A DNA stretch of 64,000 bases, taken from positions 1,364,001 through 1,428,000 of the forward strand of contig NZ_CP064781.1 in assembly GCF_016858125.1 (NCBI RefSeq), in the 5' to 3' direction. Each line of letters begins with the position of its first letter. Positions within the stretch are counted from its first letter, which is position 1. This DNA is from Azospira restricta. Lineage in GTDB: Bacteria > Pseudomonadota > Gammaproteobacteria > Burkholderiales > Rhodocyclaceae. The notes under the pieces are model-generated. The model ran no database searches and was not told where the DNA came from. It was given only the letters and a program-made list of their open reading frames with translations. Positions 51,960 through 62,647 of the stretch are shown piece by piece. A program made the translations under genes and the position numbers.

Positions 51960-53312
51960 ATGCCGCGTGCCGCCAAGCCTTCCCGCTTCAGCTACCGTTT
52001 CGAGACCCTGCAGCAACTGGCTGCCGACGCGCTTGCCTACGCCCGCCAGCACGGGGCGTCGGCCTGCGACGTGGACGTCTCGGAAGGTTTCGGCCAGTCG
52101 GTGACGGTGCGCCGCGGCGAGGTCGAGACGATCGAGTACAACCGCGACAAGGGCGTCGGCGTCACCGTCTTCCTCGGCCAGCGCAAGGGCTACGCCAGCA
52201 CCTCGGATTTCTCGCCGGCGGCGCTGCGGGAAACGGTGGATGCCGCGCTCAACATCGCCCGCTTCACCGCCGAGGACGCCTGCGCCGGGCTCGCCGAGAA
52301 GGAGCTGCTGGCGACGGCGATTCCCGACCTCGACCTCTACCATCCGTGGGACCTGCCGGTCGAGGCGGCGATCAATCTCGCCCGCCGCTGCGAGGATGCG
52401 GCCTTCGCCGTCAGCCCGCTGGTCACCAACTCGGAAGGGGCCAGCGTGTCGACGCAGGAGGCGCAGTTCGTCGCCGCCAACAGCCTCGGTTTCATGGCCG
52501 GCTACCCGACCTCGCGCCACTACGTCGCCTGTTCGGTGATCGCCGGCGAGGGCGACGCGATGCAGCGCGACGACTGGTACTCGACCGCGCGCAGCGGCGC
52601 CGCGTTGGCGGTGCCGGAGGCGATCGGCGACTACGCCGCGCGGCGCGCGCTCGCGCGCCTCGGCGCGAAGAAGATCCGCACCTGCAAGGTGCCGGTGCTG
52701 TTCGAGGCGCCGCTGGCGGCGAGCCTGATCGGCAGCTTCGTGCACGCAGTCAGCGGCGGCGCGCTCTACCGCAAGTCTTCCTTCCTGCTCGACAGCCTCG
52801 GCCAGCAGCTCTTCCCGGCGCACGTGTCGATCGCCGAGCGCCCGCACCTGCCGCGCGGACTGGCCTCCGCCGCCTTCGACAACGACGGCGTCGCCACCCG
52901 CGAGCGCGAGGTGGTCGCCGACGGCGTGCTGCAGGGCTATTTCCTCAGCGTCTATACCGCGCGCAAGCTCGGGCTGACGACCACCGGCAACGCCGGCGGC
53001 TGCCACAACCTGATCGTCCGCCCCGGCGCCGACGACCTCGCCGGCCTGATCCGCCGCATGGGCCGCGGCGTCCTCGTCACCGAACTGCTCGGCCACGGCA
53101 TCAACTACGTCACCGGCGACTACTCGCGCGGCGCCGCCGGCTACTGGGTCGAGAACGGCGAGATCCGGCACCCGGTCGAGGAGATCACCATCGCCGGCAA
53201 CCTGCGCGACATGTTCCGCAACCTTGTCGCGGTCGGCAACGACGTCGTCTGCCGCGGCTCCAAACAGGTCGGCTCGCTCCTCGTCGACGGCATGAAGGTC
53301 GCCGGCAACTGA
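51960..53312 (+). CDS. pmbA: Metalloprotease-like PmbA/TldE
   Basis: A protein of 450 residues of the TldD/PmbA family, with TVRRGEVETIEYNRDKGVGVTVF (key part VRRGEVETIEYN), STARSGA and the C-terminal LLGHGINYVTGDYSRGAAGYWVENGEI (key part GDYSRGAAG). PmbA lacks the HExxxH of its partner TldD; together they degrade peptides and mature microcin B17 in E. coli. tldD is not in the window. Confidence 0.94.
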   Translation: MPRAAKPSRFSYRFETLQQLAADALAYARQHGASACDVDVSEGFGQSVTVRRGEVETIEYNRDKGVGVTVFLGQRKGYASTSDFSPAALRETVDAALNIARFTAEDACAGLAEKELLATAIPDLDLYHPWDLPVEAAINLARRCEDAAFAVSPLVTNSEGASVSTQEAQFVAANSLGFMAGYPTSRHYVACSVIAGEGDAMQRDDWYSTARSGAALAVPEAIGDYAARRALARLGAKKIRTCKVPVLFEAPLAASLIGSFVHAVSGGALYRKSSFLLDSLGQQLFPAHVSIAERPHLPRGLASAAFDNDGVATREREVVADGVLQGYFLSVYTARKLGLTTTGNAGGCHNLIVRPGADDLAGLIRRMGRGVLVTELLGHGINYVTGDYSRGAAGYWVENGEIRHPVEEITIAGNLRDMFRNLVAVGNDVVCRGSKQVGSLLVDGMKVAGN

Positions 53313-53356
53313 GCCGGTCTTCCTTCTCCGCCCCTCCCGCAGCCCCTCGTCCGAAT

Positions 53357-53393
53357 CCCGTCGCCCCCTGAAACAGGGGGCTCCGGGGACGGG
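53357..53393 (+). terminator. Nested hairpin after pmbA
   Basis: GCCCCCTG (53363-53370) pairs with CAGGGGGC (53374-53381) around AAA, flanked by an outer CCCGTC/GACGGG pair (53357-53362 with 53388-53393). A strong structure, but no T-run follows, so it may act as a Rho-assisted stop or mRNA-end barrier. Confidence 0.5.
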
Positions 53394-53424
53394 GTTCACT
53401 TGTTGGCAAAAAGTTGTATGATGA

Positions 53425-54687
<1,263 letters not shown>

Positions 54688-54705
54688 CCTGACACCCCGG
54701 CAAAA

Positions 54706-54740
54706 AGCAACGGGCGCTTCGGCGCCCGTTTTTTTTTTTT
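54706..54740 (+). terminator. Rho-independent terminator after dctP
   Basis: CGGGCGC (54711-54717), TTCG tetraloop, GCGCCCG (54722-54728), then twelve T. A very strong terminator. Confidence 0.95.
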
Positions 54741-55042
54741 GTTCGGCGCCGGCGGTGCCAGCCCGCCCGGCGACCGGTTACGGGCATTGCAGAAGGCTGG
54801 CGGCGGCGCGTCGCGACGAGTGCCGGTGGGCGGTGCTGGCATCCGCGGAAAGGCGACGCGTCGGGAGGGTAAGTTCCGGCCGCAGTGCCGTCGCCGTGGC
54901 GGGCATCTGTCGCCGCGCTGGTTTCGTGGCGCGCGGACCTCTGGGGATTGCCGGCGTCGGGCCTTTCCGGTGGCCTTGCGGCGACGTCGTTGCCGGGTGC
55001 CGACGGCGGGCCTGGCCGCGCCGGGCGGTTTTGCTGGGGGCC
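54741..55042. other. Intergenic region without recognisable gene
   Basis: About 300 bases of GC-rich sequence between the two convergent terminators. Open frames exist on both strands, but none has a convincing ribosome site or recognisable protein; I see no RNA gene or repeat. Confidence 0.6.
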
Positions 55043-55044
55043 TC

Positions 55045-55078
55045 AAAAAAAAACGGGAGCCGCGCAGGCTCCCGTTGG
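55045..55078 (-). terminator. Rho-independent terminator after dctM
   Basis: On the minus strand AACGGGAGCC (55076-55067) pairs with GGCTCCCGTT (55061-55052), followed by a run of nine T (55053-55045). Confidence 0.93.
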
Positions 55079-55092
55079 GTGTGGCAGGCGCC

Positions 55093-56823
55093 TTACTTCT
55101 TCGCCGCCTCGGCTTCCTTCTTCATCGCGTCGAGGAAGGCCTTGTTCGGGTCTTCTTCCTGCGGCGCGGCCGATTGGCTGTCGCCGCCGATCGGCGGCGG
55201 TGGCGCGTAGTCGCTCGCCGGCGCGTCGATCTTGATCGTGTCCAGATCGACCGCCGCGGCCTTGTCCAGCCCGCCGGTGACCATCTGCGGGAAGGCGATG
55301 ACCAGGCCGACCATGATGATCTGGATGACGACGAACGGTACGGCGCCCCAGTAAATCTGCATCGTCGTCACCGGGTCGGTCTTCTGCCCGGTAACCTTGT
55401 CGACGTACTCCTTCGCCGGGGCGACCGACCGCAGATAGAACAGCGCGAAGCCGAAGGGCGGGTGCATGAACGACGTCTGCATGTTGACCGCCAGCAGCAC
55501 GCCGAACCAGATCAGGTCGATGCCCAGCTTGTCGGCGGCAGGGGCCAGCAGCGGTACGACGATGAAGGCCAGTTCGAAGAAGTCGAGGAAGAACGCGAGC
55601 AGGAAGATCATCACGTTGACCACGATCAGGAAGCCGAGCTCGCCGCCGGGCAGGTCGAGCAGCAGCTCTTCCACCCACTTGTGGCCGTCGACGCCGTAGA
55701 AGGTCAGCGAGAAGACGCGCGCGCCGAGCAGGATGAAGACGACGAAAGTGGTCAGCTTCAAGGTCGAGTTCATCGCCTGCTGCATCAGCCCGACGTTCAG
55801 GCGCTTGCGCGACATGGCCATCACCAGCGCGCCGGCGGCGCCCATCGCGCCGCCTTCGGTCGGCGTTGCGACACCGAGGAAGATCGTGCCCAGCACGAGG
55901 AAGATCAGCGCCAGCGGCGGGATCAGCACGAAGGTCGCCTTCTCTGCCATCGCCGAGAGCAGGCCGATCTTGAACAGCTTGTTGATCACAGCAGCGGCAA
56001 AGGCGACGCCGATGCCGACCATCATCGCCAGCACGATCGTTTCGTCGAGCGCGGTTTCGGCCGGCAGCGTCTTGGCGAAGGCGACGGCGGCCGCGACCGA
56101 GACCGCGGTCAGTACCAGCAGCGACGCCGCGCCGGACTTGCCGCTCGGCTCGCGGAAGCTGCGCGCCTCCGCCGGCAGCGCCGGACACATCTTCGGCTTG
56201 GCCAGCGCCACCAGGACGATGTAGCCGACGTAGAGGCCGGTCAGCACGAAGCCGGGGATGAAGGCGCCCTTGTACATGTCGCCGACCGAGCGGCCGAGCT
56301 GGTCGGCCATGATGATCAGCACCAGCGACGGCGGGATGATCTGCGCCAGCGTGCCGGAGGCGGCGATGACGCCGGAGGCGAGTCGCCGGTCGTACCCGTA
56401 GCGCAGCATGATCGGCAGTGAGATCAGGCCCATCGAGATCACCGAAGCGGCAACGACGCCGGTGGTCGCGGCGAGCAGCGCACCGACGAAGATCACTGCG
56501 AAGGCGAGGCCGCCGCGGATCGGTCCGAACAGCTGTCCGATCGTGTCGAGCAGGTCTTCGGCCATTCCCGAGCGTTCGAGGATCAGGCCCATGAAGGTGA
56601 AGAACGGGATCGCCAGCAGTGTGTCGTTGTTCATCACGCCGAAGATGCGCTCGGGCATGGCGCCGAACAACGAGGGTTGCAGCAGGCCGAGCTCGATGCC
56701 GATCAGGCCGAAGAAGATGCCGTTGGCGGCCAGCGCGAAGGCGACCGGGTAGCCGACCAGCAGGAAGAGAACCATGGCGGCGAACATGATCGGCGCCATG
56801 TTGTGGATCAGGAATTCGGTCAT
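55093..56823 (-). CDS. dctM: TRAP transporter large permease DctM
   Basis: A protein of 576 residues, longer than the usual 430, with about 12-14 membrane helices. DctM signatures include FFTFMGLILERSGMAEDLL, SGTLAQIIPPSLVLIIMADQ and ATPTEGGAMGA. The extra length is partly a central insertion (about 205-290) and partly a charged, Pro/Ala-rich cytoplasmic tail (about 525-576). It forms the Na+-dependent carboxylate permease with DctQ, one base upstream. Confidence 0.93.
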   Translation of the reverse strand: MTEFLIHNMAPIMFAAMVLFLLVGYPVAFALAANGIFFGLIGIELGLLQPSLFGAMPERIFGVMNNDTLLAIPFFTFMGLILERSGMAEDLLDTIGQLFGPIRGGLAFAVIFVGALLAATTGVVAASVISMGLISLPIMLRYGYDRRLASGVIAASGTLAQIIPPSLVLIIMADQLGRSVGDMYKGAFIPGFVLTGLYVGYIVLVALAKPKMCPALPAEARSFREPSGKSGAASLLVLTAVSVAAAVAFAKTLPAETALDETIVLAMMVGIGVAFAAAVINKLFKIGLLSAMAEKATFVLIPPLALIFLVLGTIFLGVATPTEGGAMGAAGALVMAMSRKRLNVGLMQQAMNSTLKLTTFVVFILLGARVFSLTFYGVDGHKWVEELLLDLPGGELGFLIVVNVMIFLLAFFLDFFELAFIVVPLLAPAADKLGIDLIWFGVLLAVNMQTSFMHPPFGFALFYLRSVAPAKEYVDKVTGQKTDPVTTMQIYWGAVPFVVIQIIMVGLVIAFPQMVTGGLDKAAAVDLDTIKIDAPASDYAPPPPIGGDSQSAAPQEEDPNKAFLDAMKKEAEAAKK

Positions 56824-56824
56824 C

Positions 56825-57412
56825 TCAGCTCTCCCCGCGCATTTTCTTGATTTCTTCGATCAGGTTTTCTTCCGCGGTCGGGAAGTCGTGCTTCTCGGTC
56901 GGATCGGGGATGCGGCCCATCAGGAAGGCGAGGCGCTTGATCAGCTCCGAGAAACCCTGCAGCGTCAGCAGCGAGAAACCGATCGGCAGCAAGGCCTTGA
57001 CCGGCCACAGGATCAGGCCACCGGCGTTCACCGACATCTCGCCGCTCTGGTACGAGTGCAGCGCGAACGGAACCGACAGCCAGAGGATCATGAAGCACAT
57101 CGGCAGCAGGAAGAACAGCGTGCCGAAGACTTCGATCCAGGTCTGCGTGCGCTTGGAGAAGCGGCCGCTGACGACGTCGATGCGGACGTGCTCGTTGTGC
57201 AGCAGCGTGTACGCCGCGCCGAAAAGGAAGACGCCGGCGAACAGGTACCACTGGATTTCGAGGAAGGCGTTCGAGCTGTAGTTGAAGGCCTTGCGCACGA
57301 TCGCGTTGAGCGTGCTGATGACTACGGCGGCAAGAATGAGCCACATGGCCCCCCTGCCGAGTTTCTCGTTCATCGCGTCGATGAGGCGCGACAAGCTGAG
57401 TAATACATTCAC
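56825..57412 (-). CDS. dctQ: TRAP transporter small permease DctQ
   Basis: A protein of 195 residues with four membrane helices and the DctQ motif FLEIQWYLFAGVFLFGAAYTLLHNEHVRIDVV (key parts EIQWYLF and NEHVRIDV). The start is taken as GTG at 57412 because GGAGGG lies seven bases upstream; a TTG at 57427 overlaps that site. The stop is one base from dctM. Confidence 0.92.
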   Translation of the reverse strand: MNVLLSLSRLIDAMNEKLGRGAMWLILAAVVISTLNAIVRKAFNYSSNAFLEIQWYLFAGVFLFGAAYTLLHNEHVRIDVVSGRFSKRTQTWIEVFGTLFFLLPMCFMILWLSVPFALHSYQSGEMSVNAGGLILWPVKALLPIGFSLLTLQGFSELIKRLAFLMGRIPDPTEKHDFPTAEENLIEEIKKMRGES

Positions 57413-57473
57413 GGGCTGTCCCTCCAAGTATGGCGATAAAATCCCGGTCTTCTGGTACCGGTTTGGCAGAAAT

Positions 57474-57536
57474 GTTATCCGGCTTGTGGCCTGATAACCT
57501 GAACTGATGATAACACGAAAGTTGTCAGACGACCTG
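57474..57536 (-). promoter_or_regulatory. Repeated GATAAC and TTGTC elements upstream of dctQ
   Basis: GTTATC (57474-57479) and GATAAC (57493-57498) form an inverted repeat; another GATAAC occurs at 57509-57514. TTGTC-A-GACGA (57522-57532) is close to the TTGTC-N-GACAA operator form of FCD-type GntR regulators. These lie between dctQ and gpmB; the regulator is unknown. Confidence 0.35.
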
Positions 57537-57620
57537 ACGTGCTTCTGACTAGGTGCTTATTTTTGCACGGATTCATTTATCCGCATTGCTTTCCATAATG
57601 CGAAAACAGAGGGCTGCGGC

Positions 57621-58271
57621 ATGGCAATCACGCGATTCTGCTTCGTTCGGCACGGCGAAACGCCGTGGAATGCCGAACGGCGCATCCAGGGGCATACCGA
57701 CGTCGGTCTCGACGATGAGGGCTTGCACCAGGCCGAACTGGCCGGCCGCTGGCTGGCGGCCGCGCCGTCGCCGCCGACCGTGCTCTACAGCAGCGACCTC
57801 TTGCGCGCCCGGCAGACCGCCGAGCGCCTCGCCGCGGCGCTCGGCCTGCCGCTGCAGCTGGCGCCGGAGCTGCGCGAGCGGCGCTACGGGGTCTTCGAGG
57901 GCCTGACCTACGACGAGGCGAAGCGGCGTTTTCCCGACGATTACCGGGCTTTCGAGCATCGCGAACCGGATTACGCCTTCCCGCAGGGCGGGGAAAGCCT
58001 GCGTACGCTGTTCGCGCGCGTCACCGGGCGGATCGAGGCGATGCGGGTCGCGCACCCCGGTGCCACCGTCGCGGTGGTCACCCACGGCGGCGTGCTCGAC
58101 ATCATCAACCGCTTCGTGCGCGCCAATCCGCTGCAGCTGCCGCGCGACTTCCATATCCCCAACACCGGGCTGAACTGGGTGGTTGCGGCGGCGGACGGCT
58201 GGCGTATCGAGTCCTGGGCGGAGACCCGCCACCTCGACCACGGCGCACTCGACGAGCTCGATCTGGCGTGA
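57621..58271 (+). CDS. gpmB: Histidine phosphatase family protein (GpmB-like)
   Basis: A protein of 216 residues with the phospho-histidine motif VRHGET at about 9-14, ERRYGVFEGLTYDEA (acid) and VVTHGGVL near 151-158 (second His). The family includes cofactor-dependent phosphoglycerate mutases and many small-molecule phosphatases; this sequence could be either, so the symbol is by similarity only. Confidence 0.85.
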   Translation: MAITRFCFVRHGETPWNAERRIQGHTDVGLDDEGLHQAELAGRWLAAAPSPPTVLYSSDLLRARQTAERLAAALGLPLQLAPELRERRYGVFEGLTYDEAKRRFPDDYRAFEHREPDYAFPQGGESLRTLFARVTGRIEAMRVAHPGATVAVVTHGGVLDIINRFVRANPLQLPRDFHIPNTGLNWVVAAADGWRIESWAETRHLDHGALDELDLA

Positions 58272-58292
58272 GCCGTTTGCCGCTCTGCAGCA

Positions 58293-58301
58293 TGGTATAA
58301 T
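58293..58301 (+). promoter_or_regulatory. glyA promoter, extended -10
   Basis: TG-G-TATAAT (58293-58301) is an extended -10 element; no good -35 is seen, as is common for this promoter class. The glyA ATG lies 33 bases downstream. Confidence 0.65.
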
Positions 58302-58333
58302 TCGCCCCTTTTTCAATGGTTTGAGAGGCCACG

Positions 58334-59584
58334 ATGTTTTCCGCGAAAGACACCCTGAGCAAAGTCGATCCCGAACTGTGGGGCGCGATCGAAGAAGAGA
58401 ACCGCCGCCAGGAAGAGCACATCGAGCTGATCGCCTCGGAAAACTACGTCAGCCATGCGGTGATGCAGGCGCAGGGCTCGCAGCTGACCAACAAGTACGC
58501 CGAGGGCTATCCCGGCAAGCGCTACTACGGCGGCTGCGAATTCGTCGACAAGGCCGAGCAGCTGGCCATCGACCGCCTGAAGAAGCTGTTCGGCGCCGAC
58601 TGCGCCAACGTCCAGCCGAACTCCGGCTCGCAGGCCAACCAGGCGGTGCTGATGGCCTTCGCCAAGCCGGGCGACACGATCATGGGCATGAGCCTCGCCG
58701 AGGGCGGCCACCTGACGCACGGCATGCCGCTCAACATGTCCGGCAAGTGGTTCAACGTCGTCGCCTACGGCCTCGACGCCAACGAAGCCATCGATTACGA
58801 CAAGATGGAAGCGCTCGCCCGCGAGCACAAGCCGAAGATCATCGTCGCCGGCGCCTCGGCCTACGCGCTGCGCATCGACTTCGAGCGCTTCGCCAAGGTG
58901 GCGAAGGAAGTCGGCGCCGTCTTCTGGGTCGACATGGCGCACTACGCCGGACTGATCGCCGCCGGCTTCTACCCGAACCCGGTGCCGCACGCCGACGTCG
59001 TCACCTCGACCACGCACAAGACGCTGCGCGGCCCGCGCGGCGGCATCATCCTGATGAAGGCCGAGCACGAGAAGGCGATCAACTCGGCGATCTTCCCCGG
59101 CCTGCAGGGCGGCCCGCTGATGCACGTGATCGCCGCCAAGGCGGTGGCCTTCAAGGAAGCGGCGACGCCGGAGTTCAAGAACTACCAGGAACAGGTGATC
59201 AACAATGCCCGCGTGATGGCGCGCGTGCTCGGCGAGGAGCGCGGCCTGCGCGTCGTCTCCGGCCGCACCGAGAGCCACGTCTTCCTGCTCGACCTGCGTG
59301 CCAAGAACATCACCGGCAAGGATGCCGAGGCGGCGCTCGGTCGTGCGCACATCACGGTGAACAAGAACGGCATCCCGAACGATCCGCAGAAGCCCTTCGT
59401 CACCTCCGGCATCCGCATCGGCTCGCCGGCGATGACCACGCGCGGCTTCACCGAGATCGAGGCCGAGCGCATCGCGCACCTGGTCGCCGACGTGCTCGAC
59501 GCGCCGCACGACGAGGCGGTGCTCGCCCGCGTGCGCGAGGAGGTCGCCGCACTGTGCCGGAAATTCCCGGTGTACGGAGCATGA
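58334..59584 (+). CDS. glyA: Serine hydroxymethyltransferase
   Basis: A PLP enzyme of 416 residues converting serine and THF to glycine and methylene-THF. The PLP Lys is K229 in [24 protein letters not shown] near the start and [18 protein letters not shown] (key part GKRYYGGCE) are typical. It supplies one-carbon units used by thyA and purH in this window. First gene of glyA-nrdR-ribD. Confidence 0.98.
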   Translation: MFSAKDTLSKVDPELWGAIEEENRRQEEHIELIASENYVSHAVMQAQGSQLTNKYAEGYPGKRYYGGCEFVDKAEQLAIDRLKKLFGADCANVQPNSGSQANQAVLMAFAKPGDTIMGMSLAEGGHLTHGMPLNMSGKWFNVVAYGLDANEAIDYDKMEALAREHKPKIIVAGASAYALRIDFERFAKVAKEVGAVFWVDMAHYAGLIAAGFYPNPVPHADVVTSTTHKTLRGPRGGIILMKAEHEKAINSAIFPGLQGGPLMHVIAAKAVAFKEAATPEFKNYQEQVINNARVMARVLGEERGLRVVSGRTESHVFLLDLRAKNITGKDAEAALGRAHITVNKNGIPNDPQKPFVTSGIRIGSPAMTTRGFTEIEAERIAHLVADVLDAPHDEAVLARVREEVAALCRKFPVYGA

Positions 59585-59694
59585 AAATGCCGTACTTGCC
59601 CGCACGTCGTTGTGCCCGCCTTGCCGTAGCAGTTCTACTGTCTACGGTGGGCGCGCCTAGTTCGGGCGGCGTACAGCACTTTCATCGGAGTTAG
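59581..59694 (+). CDS. Possible small ORF between glyA and nrdR
   Basis: A 37-codon frame that starts at ATG 59581, overlapping the glyA stop (ATGA), and ends with TAG two bases before the nrdR ATG. The predicted peptide has RR followed by a hydrophobic stretch ([12 protein letters not shown]), signal-like in form. Codon use is less GC-rich than neighbours. It could be a real short peptide, a translational bridge between glyA and nrdR, or chance. The interval also forms a hairpin (59624-59632 with 59638-59647). Confidence 0.3.
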   Translation: MKMPYLPARRCARLAVAVLLSTVGAPSSGGVQHFHRS

Positions 59695-59696
59695 AA

Positions 59697-60167
59697 ATGA
59701 AATGCCCGTTCTGCGGCGCCGAGGAAACCACCGTCGTTGATACCCGCATCAACGACGATGGCGACATCGTCCGTCGCCGCCGTCGCTGCCTGACCTGCGA
59801 CAAGCGCTTCACCACCTACGAGCGGGCCGAGATCCGGCTGCCGCAGGTGGTGAAGAAGAACGGCTCGCGCGTCGACTACGACCGCGAGAAGCTCGCCGCC
59901 AGCTTCTGGCTGGCGCTGAGGAAGCGCCCGGCGACGACCGAGGCGGTCGAGGGCGCGATCGCGCGCATCGAGGAGAAGCTGCTCGCGCTCGGCGAGCGCG
60001 AGATCCCGTCGGAGAAGCTCGGCGAGATGGTGATGCGCGAGCTGAAGAAGATCGACAAGGTCGCCTACATCCGCTTCGCTTCCGTCTATCGCGACTTCGA
60101 GGACGTCGACGACTTCTCCGACGTGATCCGCGAAGTGTCGACCAAGCCGGCGGCCCGCCGGCGCTAG
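59697..60167 (+). CDS. nrdR: Transcriptional repressor NrdR
   Basis: A protein of 156 residues, standard length: a zinc ribbon (C3, C6, C31, C34) and an ATP-cone domain (about 49-140; [16 protein letters not shown]). It represses ribonucleotide reductase genes via NrdR boxes. Lies between glyA and ribD, a very common neighbourhood. Confidence 0.97.
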   Translation: MKCPFCGAEETTVVDTRINDDGDIVRRRRRCLTCDKRFTTYERAEIRLPQVVKKNGSRVDYDREKLAASFWLALRKRPATTEAVEGAIARIEEKLLALGEREIPSEKLGEMVMRELKKIDKVAYIRFASVYRDFEDVDDFSDVIREVSTKPAARRR

Positions 60168-60177
60168 CCTTCCCCCG

Positions 60178-61266
60178 ATGTTCAGCGCCGCCGATCACGA
60201 CTTCATGGCGCGCGCGCTGCGGCTGGCCGAGCGCGGCCTCTACACCACCTCCCCCAATCCCCGCGTCGGCTGCGTGCTGGTCCGGGACGGCGCCGTCGTC
60301 GGCGAGGGCTGGCATGCGCGTGCCGGCGAGGCGCACGCCGAGGTGCATGCGCTGCAGGCGGCCGGCGCCGCCGCCCGTGGCGCGACCGCCTACGTCACGC
60401 TCGAACCCTGCAATCACCACGGCCGCACGCCGCCCTGCGTCGACGCGCTGCTTGCCGCCGGCGTCGGCCGCGTCGTCGCGGCGATGGCCGACCCGAATCC
60501 GCTGGTCGCCGGCCAGGGCCTGGCGCGGCTGCACGCCGCCGGCGTCGTCACCGAGCACGGGCTGCTCGAACACGAGGCGCGCGAACTCAATATCGGCTTC
60601 GTCGCGCGCATGACCCGTGGCCGTCCCTGGCTGCGGCTGAAGGCCGCCGCCAGCCTCGACGGCAAGACCGCGCTGGCGAACGGCGAGAGCCAGTGGATCA
60701 CCGGTGCCGAGGCGCGCCGCGACGGTCACCGCTGGCGCGCCCGAGCCTGTGCGATCCTGACGGGGGTCGGCACGGTCCGCGACGACGATCCGCAGCTCAC
60801 CGTGCGCGACGTCGAGACGACGCGGCAGCCGCTGCGCGTCGTCGTCGACAGCCGGCTGGAGACGCCGCCGACGGCGCGCATCCTCGACGGCGGGCCGCTG
60901 CTGGTGATCGGCGCCGTCGCCGATGCTGCGCGCGCCGGGGCGCTCGCCGCGCGCGGTGCCGAGGTGCTGCTGCTGCCGAACGCCGCCGGCAAGGTCGATC
61001 TGTCGGCGGCGCTCGCCGAGCTGGCGCGCCGCGGCATCAACGAGGTGCACGCCGAGGCCGGCGCACGCCTGAACGGTTCGCTGTTGCGGGAGGGCCTGGT
61101 CGACGAACTGCTGCTCTACCTGGCGCCGTGCCTGGTCGGTGACGCCGCGCGCGGGCTGTTCGACCTGCCGGCGTTGGCCGCGCTCGCCGACAGGCGCCAG
61201 CTGCAGTGGCGCGACCTGCGCCCGGTCGGCGCCGACCTTCGCCTCATTGCCCGCTTTGCCGAGTAG
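60178..61266 (+). CDS. ribD: Bifunctional riboflavin-specific deaminase/reductase
   Basis: A protein of 362 residues: N-terminal deaminase domain with the zinc motif H53-A-E55 and PCxxxxxxPPC (C78, C87), and C-terminal reductase domain (about 150-360). It performs the second and third steps of riboflavin synthesis. It starts 10 bases after nrdR. Followed by a short GC hairpin (61267-61283) without a T-run, in the gap to the convergent moeB-like gene. Confidence 0.96.
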   Translation: MFSAADHDFMARALRLAERGLYTTSPNPRVGCVLVRDGAVVGEGWHARAGEAHAEVHALQAAGAAARGATAYVTLEPCNHHGRTPPCVDALLAAGVGRVVAAMADPNPLVAGQGLARLHAAGVVTEHGLLEHEARELNIGFVARMTRGRPWLRLKAAASLDGKTALANGESQWITGAEARRDGHRWRARACAILTGVGTVRDDDPQLTVRDVETTRQPLRVVVDSRLETPPTARILDGGPLLVIGAVADAARAGALAARGAEVLLLPNAAGKVDLSAALAELARRGINEVHAEAGARLNGSLLREGLVDELLLYLAPCLVGDAARGLFDLPALAALADRRQLQWRDLRPVGADLRLIARFAE

Positions 61267-61307
61267 CCGGCGCGAGGCGCCGGGTTCGCCGCGGCGGCGG
61301 CGTTGAA

Positions 61308-62135
61308 TCAGCGCGGCGTTGCCCGGCAGGCCGGGGCGGCCGCCGGCGATTCGCGTCCGGCGTCCCGCACGGGTTCGTCGGCGCCGCCTGCGGTGCCGCA
61401 GACCGCGCAGCCCGGGTCGCGGCCGAACTTCACGCTGCGCCATTCCATCGTCAGCCCGTCGAGCAGCAGCAGCCGGCCGACCGCCGGTTCGCCGCAGCCG
61501 GCCAGCAGCTTCAGCGCCTCGGCCGCCTGCATCGCGCCGATGATGCCGGTCAGCGGCGCGAAGACGCCCATCACCGCGCAGCGCACCTCCTCGACGTCCT
61601 CGCCTTCCGGAAACAGGCAGTGGTAGCACGGCGAGCCGTCGCGGCGCGGATCGAACACCGACAGCTGGCCGTCGAAACGGATCGCCGCGCCCGAGACCAG
61701 GGGCTTGCGGTGGCGTACGCAGGCACGGTTGACGGCATGCCGGGTGGCGAAGTTGTCGCAGCAGTCGAGCACCACGTCGGCAGCGGCGACCGCGGCGTCG
61801 AGCGCGGCGCCGGCGAGGCGTGCGGTGACGGCGTCCACGCGTACCTCGGGGTTGATCAGGCCGAGCGCGGTGCGGCCGGAGACGGCCTTCTGCTCGCCGA
61901 CGCGCTCCTGCGTGTGCAGGATCTGCCGCTGCAGGTTGGTCAGGTCCACCGTGTCGCCGTCGGCCAGCGTGATCCGGCCGACGCCGGCCGAGGCGAGGTA
62001 GAGCGCGGCCGGCGAGCCGAGGCCGCCGGCGCCGATCACCAGCGCGTGCGCGCCGACGATGCGCTGCTGGCCTTCGATACCGATCTGGTCGAGCAGCAGG
62101 TGACGGGAATAGCGGAGGAGTTGCTGGTCGTTCAT
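61308..62135 (-). CDS. moeB: MoeB/ThiF-family adenylyltransferase
   Basis: A protein of 275 residues: the nucleotide-binding GAGGLG at 35-40, the adenylation-site stretch DLTNLQRQILH, DCCDNFATRHAVNRAC, and zinc-binding CYHC and CAVC pairs. It activates the C-terminus of a ubiquitin-like sulfur carrier (MoaD or ThiS). The C-terminal tail is short and lacks a rhodanese domain. MoeB and ThiF cannot be separated from sequence alone. Confidence 0.9.
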   Translation of the reverse strand: MNDQQLLRYSRHLLLDQIGIEGQQRIVGAHALVIGAGGLGSPAALYLASAGVGRITLADGDTVDLTNLQRQILHTQERVGEQKAVSGRTALGLINPEVRVDAVTARLAGAALDAAVAAADVVLDCCDNFATRHAVNRACVRHRKPLVSGAAIRFDGQLSVFDPRRDGSPCYHCLFPEGEDVEEVRCAVMGVFAPLTGIIGAMQAAEALKLLAGCGEPAVGRLLLLDGLTMEWRSVKFGRDPGCAVCGTAGGADEPVRDAGRESPAAAPACRATPR

Positions 62136-62202
62136 CGCGAATGGCGCGCCGCCGGCAGCGGACGCGCGGCCTGCGGCGGGGCGGCGGGAGGTGGGCGGCG
62201 GC

Positions 62203-62622
62203 TTACTTGTATTCCCGCCACTCCGGCGGCGTGTCGTCGTGGTCGCCGTGGGGGTGCTGTTCCCAGGCGTGCACGTAGGCCTCGTCGGAGCGCTTGAGGC
62301 GGTATTCCGGCGCTTCCAGGTTGTGCAGCTGCGTTTCCTCGACGTAGTGGATCAGCGCCCGGGTCAGCTTGGAGAGCAGCGTGTTGTCGAGGTGGAAGCC
62401 CTTCTCGACCAGCTCCTCCTCGAGGTCGCCGAGCGTGTAGCGGGTCAGCTCGTAGCCGACGGCGACGGCGCGCTTCTCGACGTGCGGCACGACTTCCAGC
62501 TCCTCTTTGGCGGCGAGGTGGTCGCTGGCCTCGGGAACCTGTCCCGGGGGAAATTTGGCAAACAGGATTTCCCGCTGCTTGTGCAGCCAGGGGTCCTTCT
62601 TCGCGGCGCTGTGCGGTGCCAT
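62203..62622 (-). CDS. Conserved-looking protein of unknown function
   Basis: A soluble, charged protein of 139 residues rich in His and Glu, with no signal or membrane helix. A very good ribosome site (GGGAGGGG) precedes the ATG. The predicted structure is helical. It sits between ctpA and moeB on the same strand; I do not recognise the family. Confidence 0.75.
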   Translation of the reverse strand: MAPHSAAKKDPWLHKQREILFAKFPPGQVPEASDHLAAKEELEVVPHVEKRAVAVGYELTRYTLGDLEEELVEKGFHLDNTLLSKLTRALIHYVEETQLHNLEAPEYRLKRSDEAYVHAWEQHPHGDHDDTPPEWREYK

Positions 62623-62647
62623 TTTTCCCCTCCCGGGAACTAAGCCG

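Noticed and set aside
53403-53420. Sigma-54-like promoter (TTGGCA...TTGTA) before dctP
   Set aside because: The spacing between the two elements is one base short and the conserved GC is missing; a sigma-70 -10 lies closer to the gene.
54739-55092. Open frames between dctP and dctM
   Set aside because: They lack ribosome sites, have shadow-like Arg/Gly-rich composition and run through the dctM terminator.
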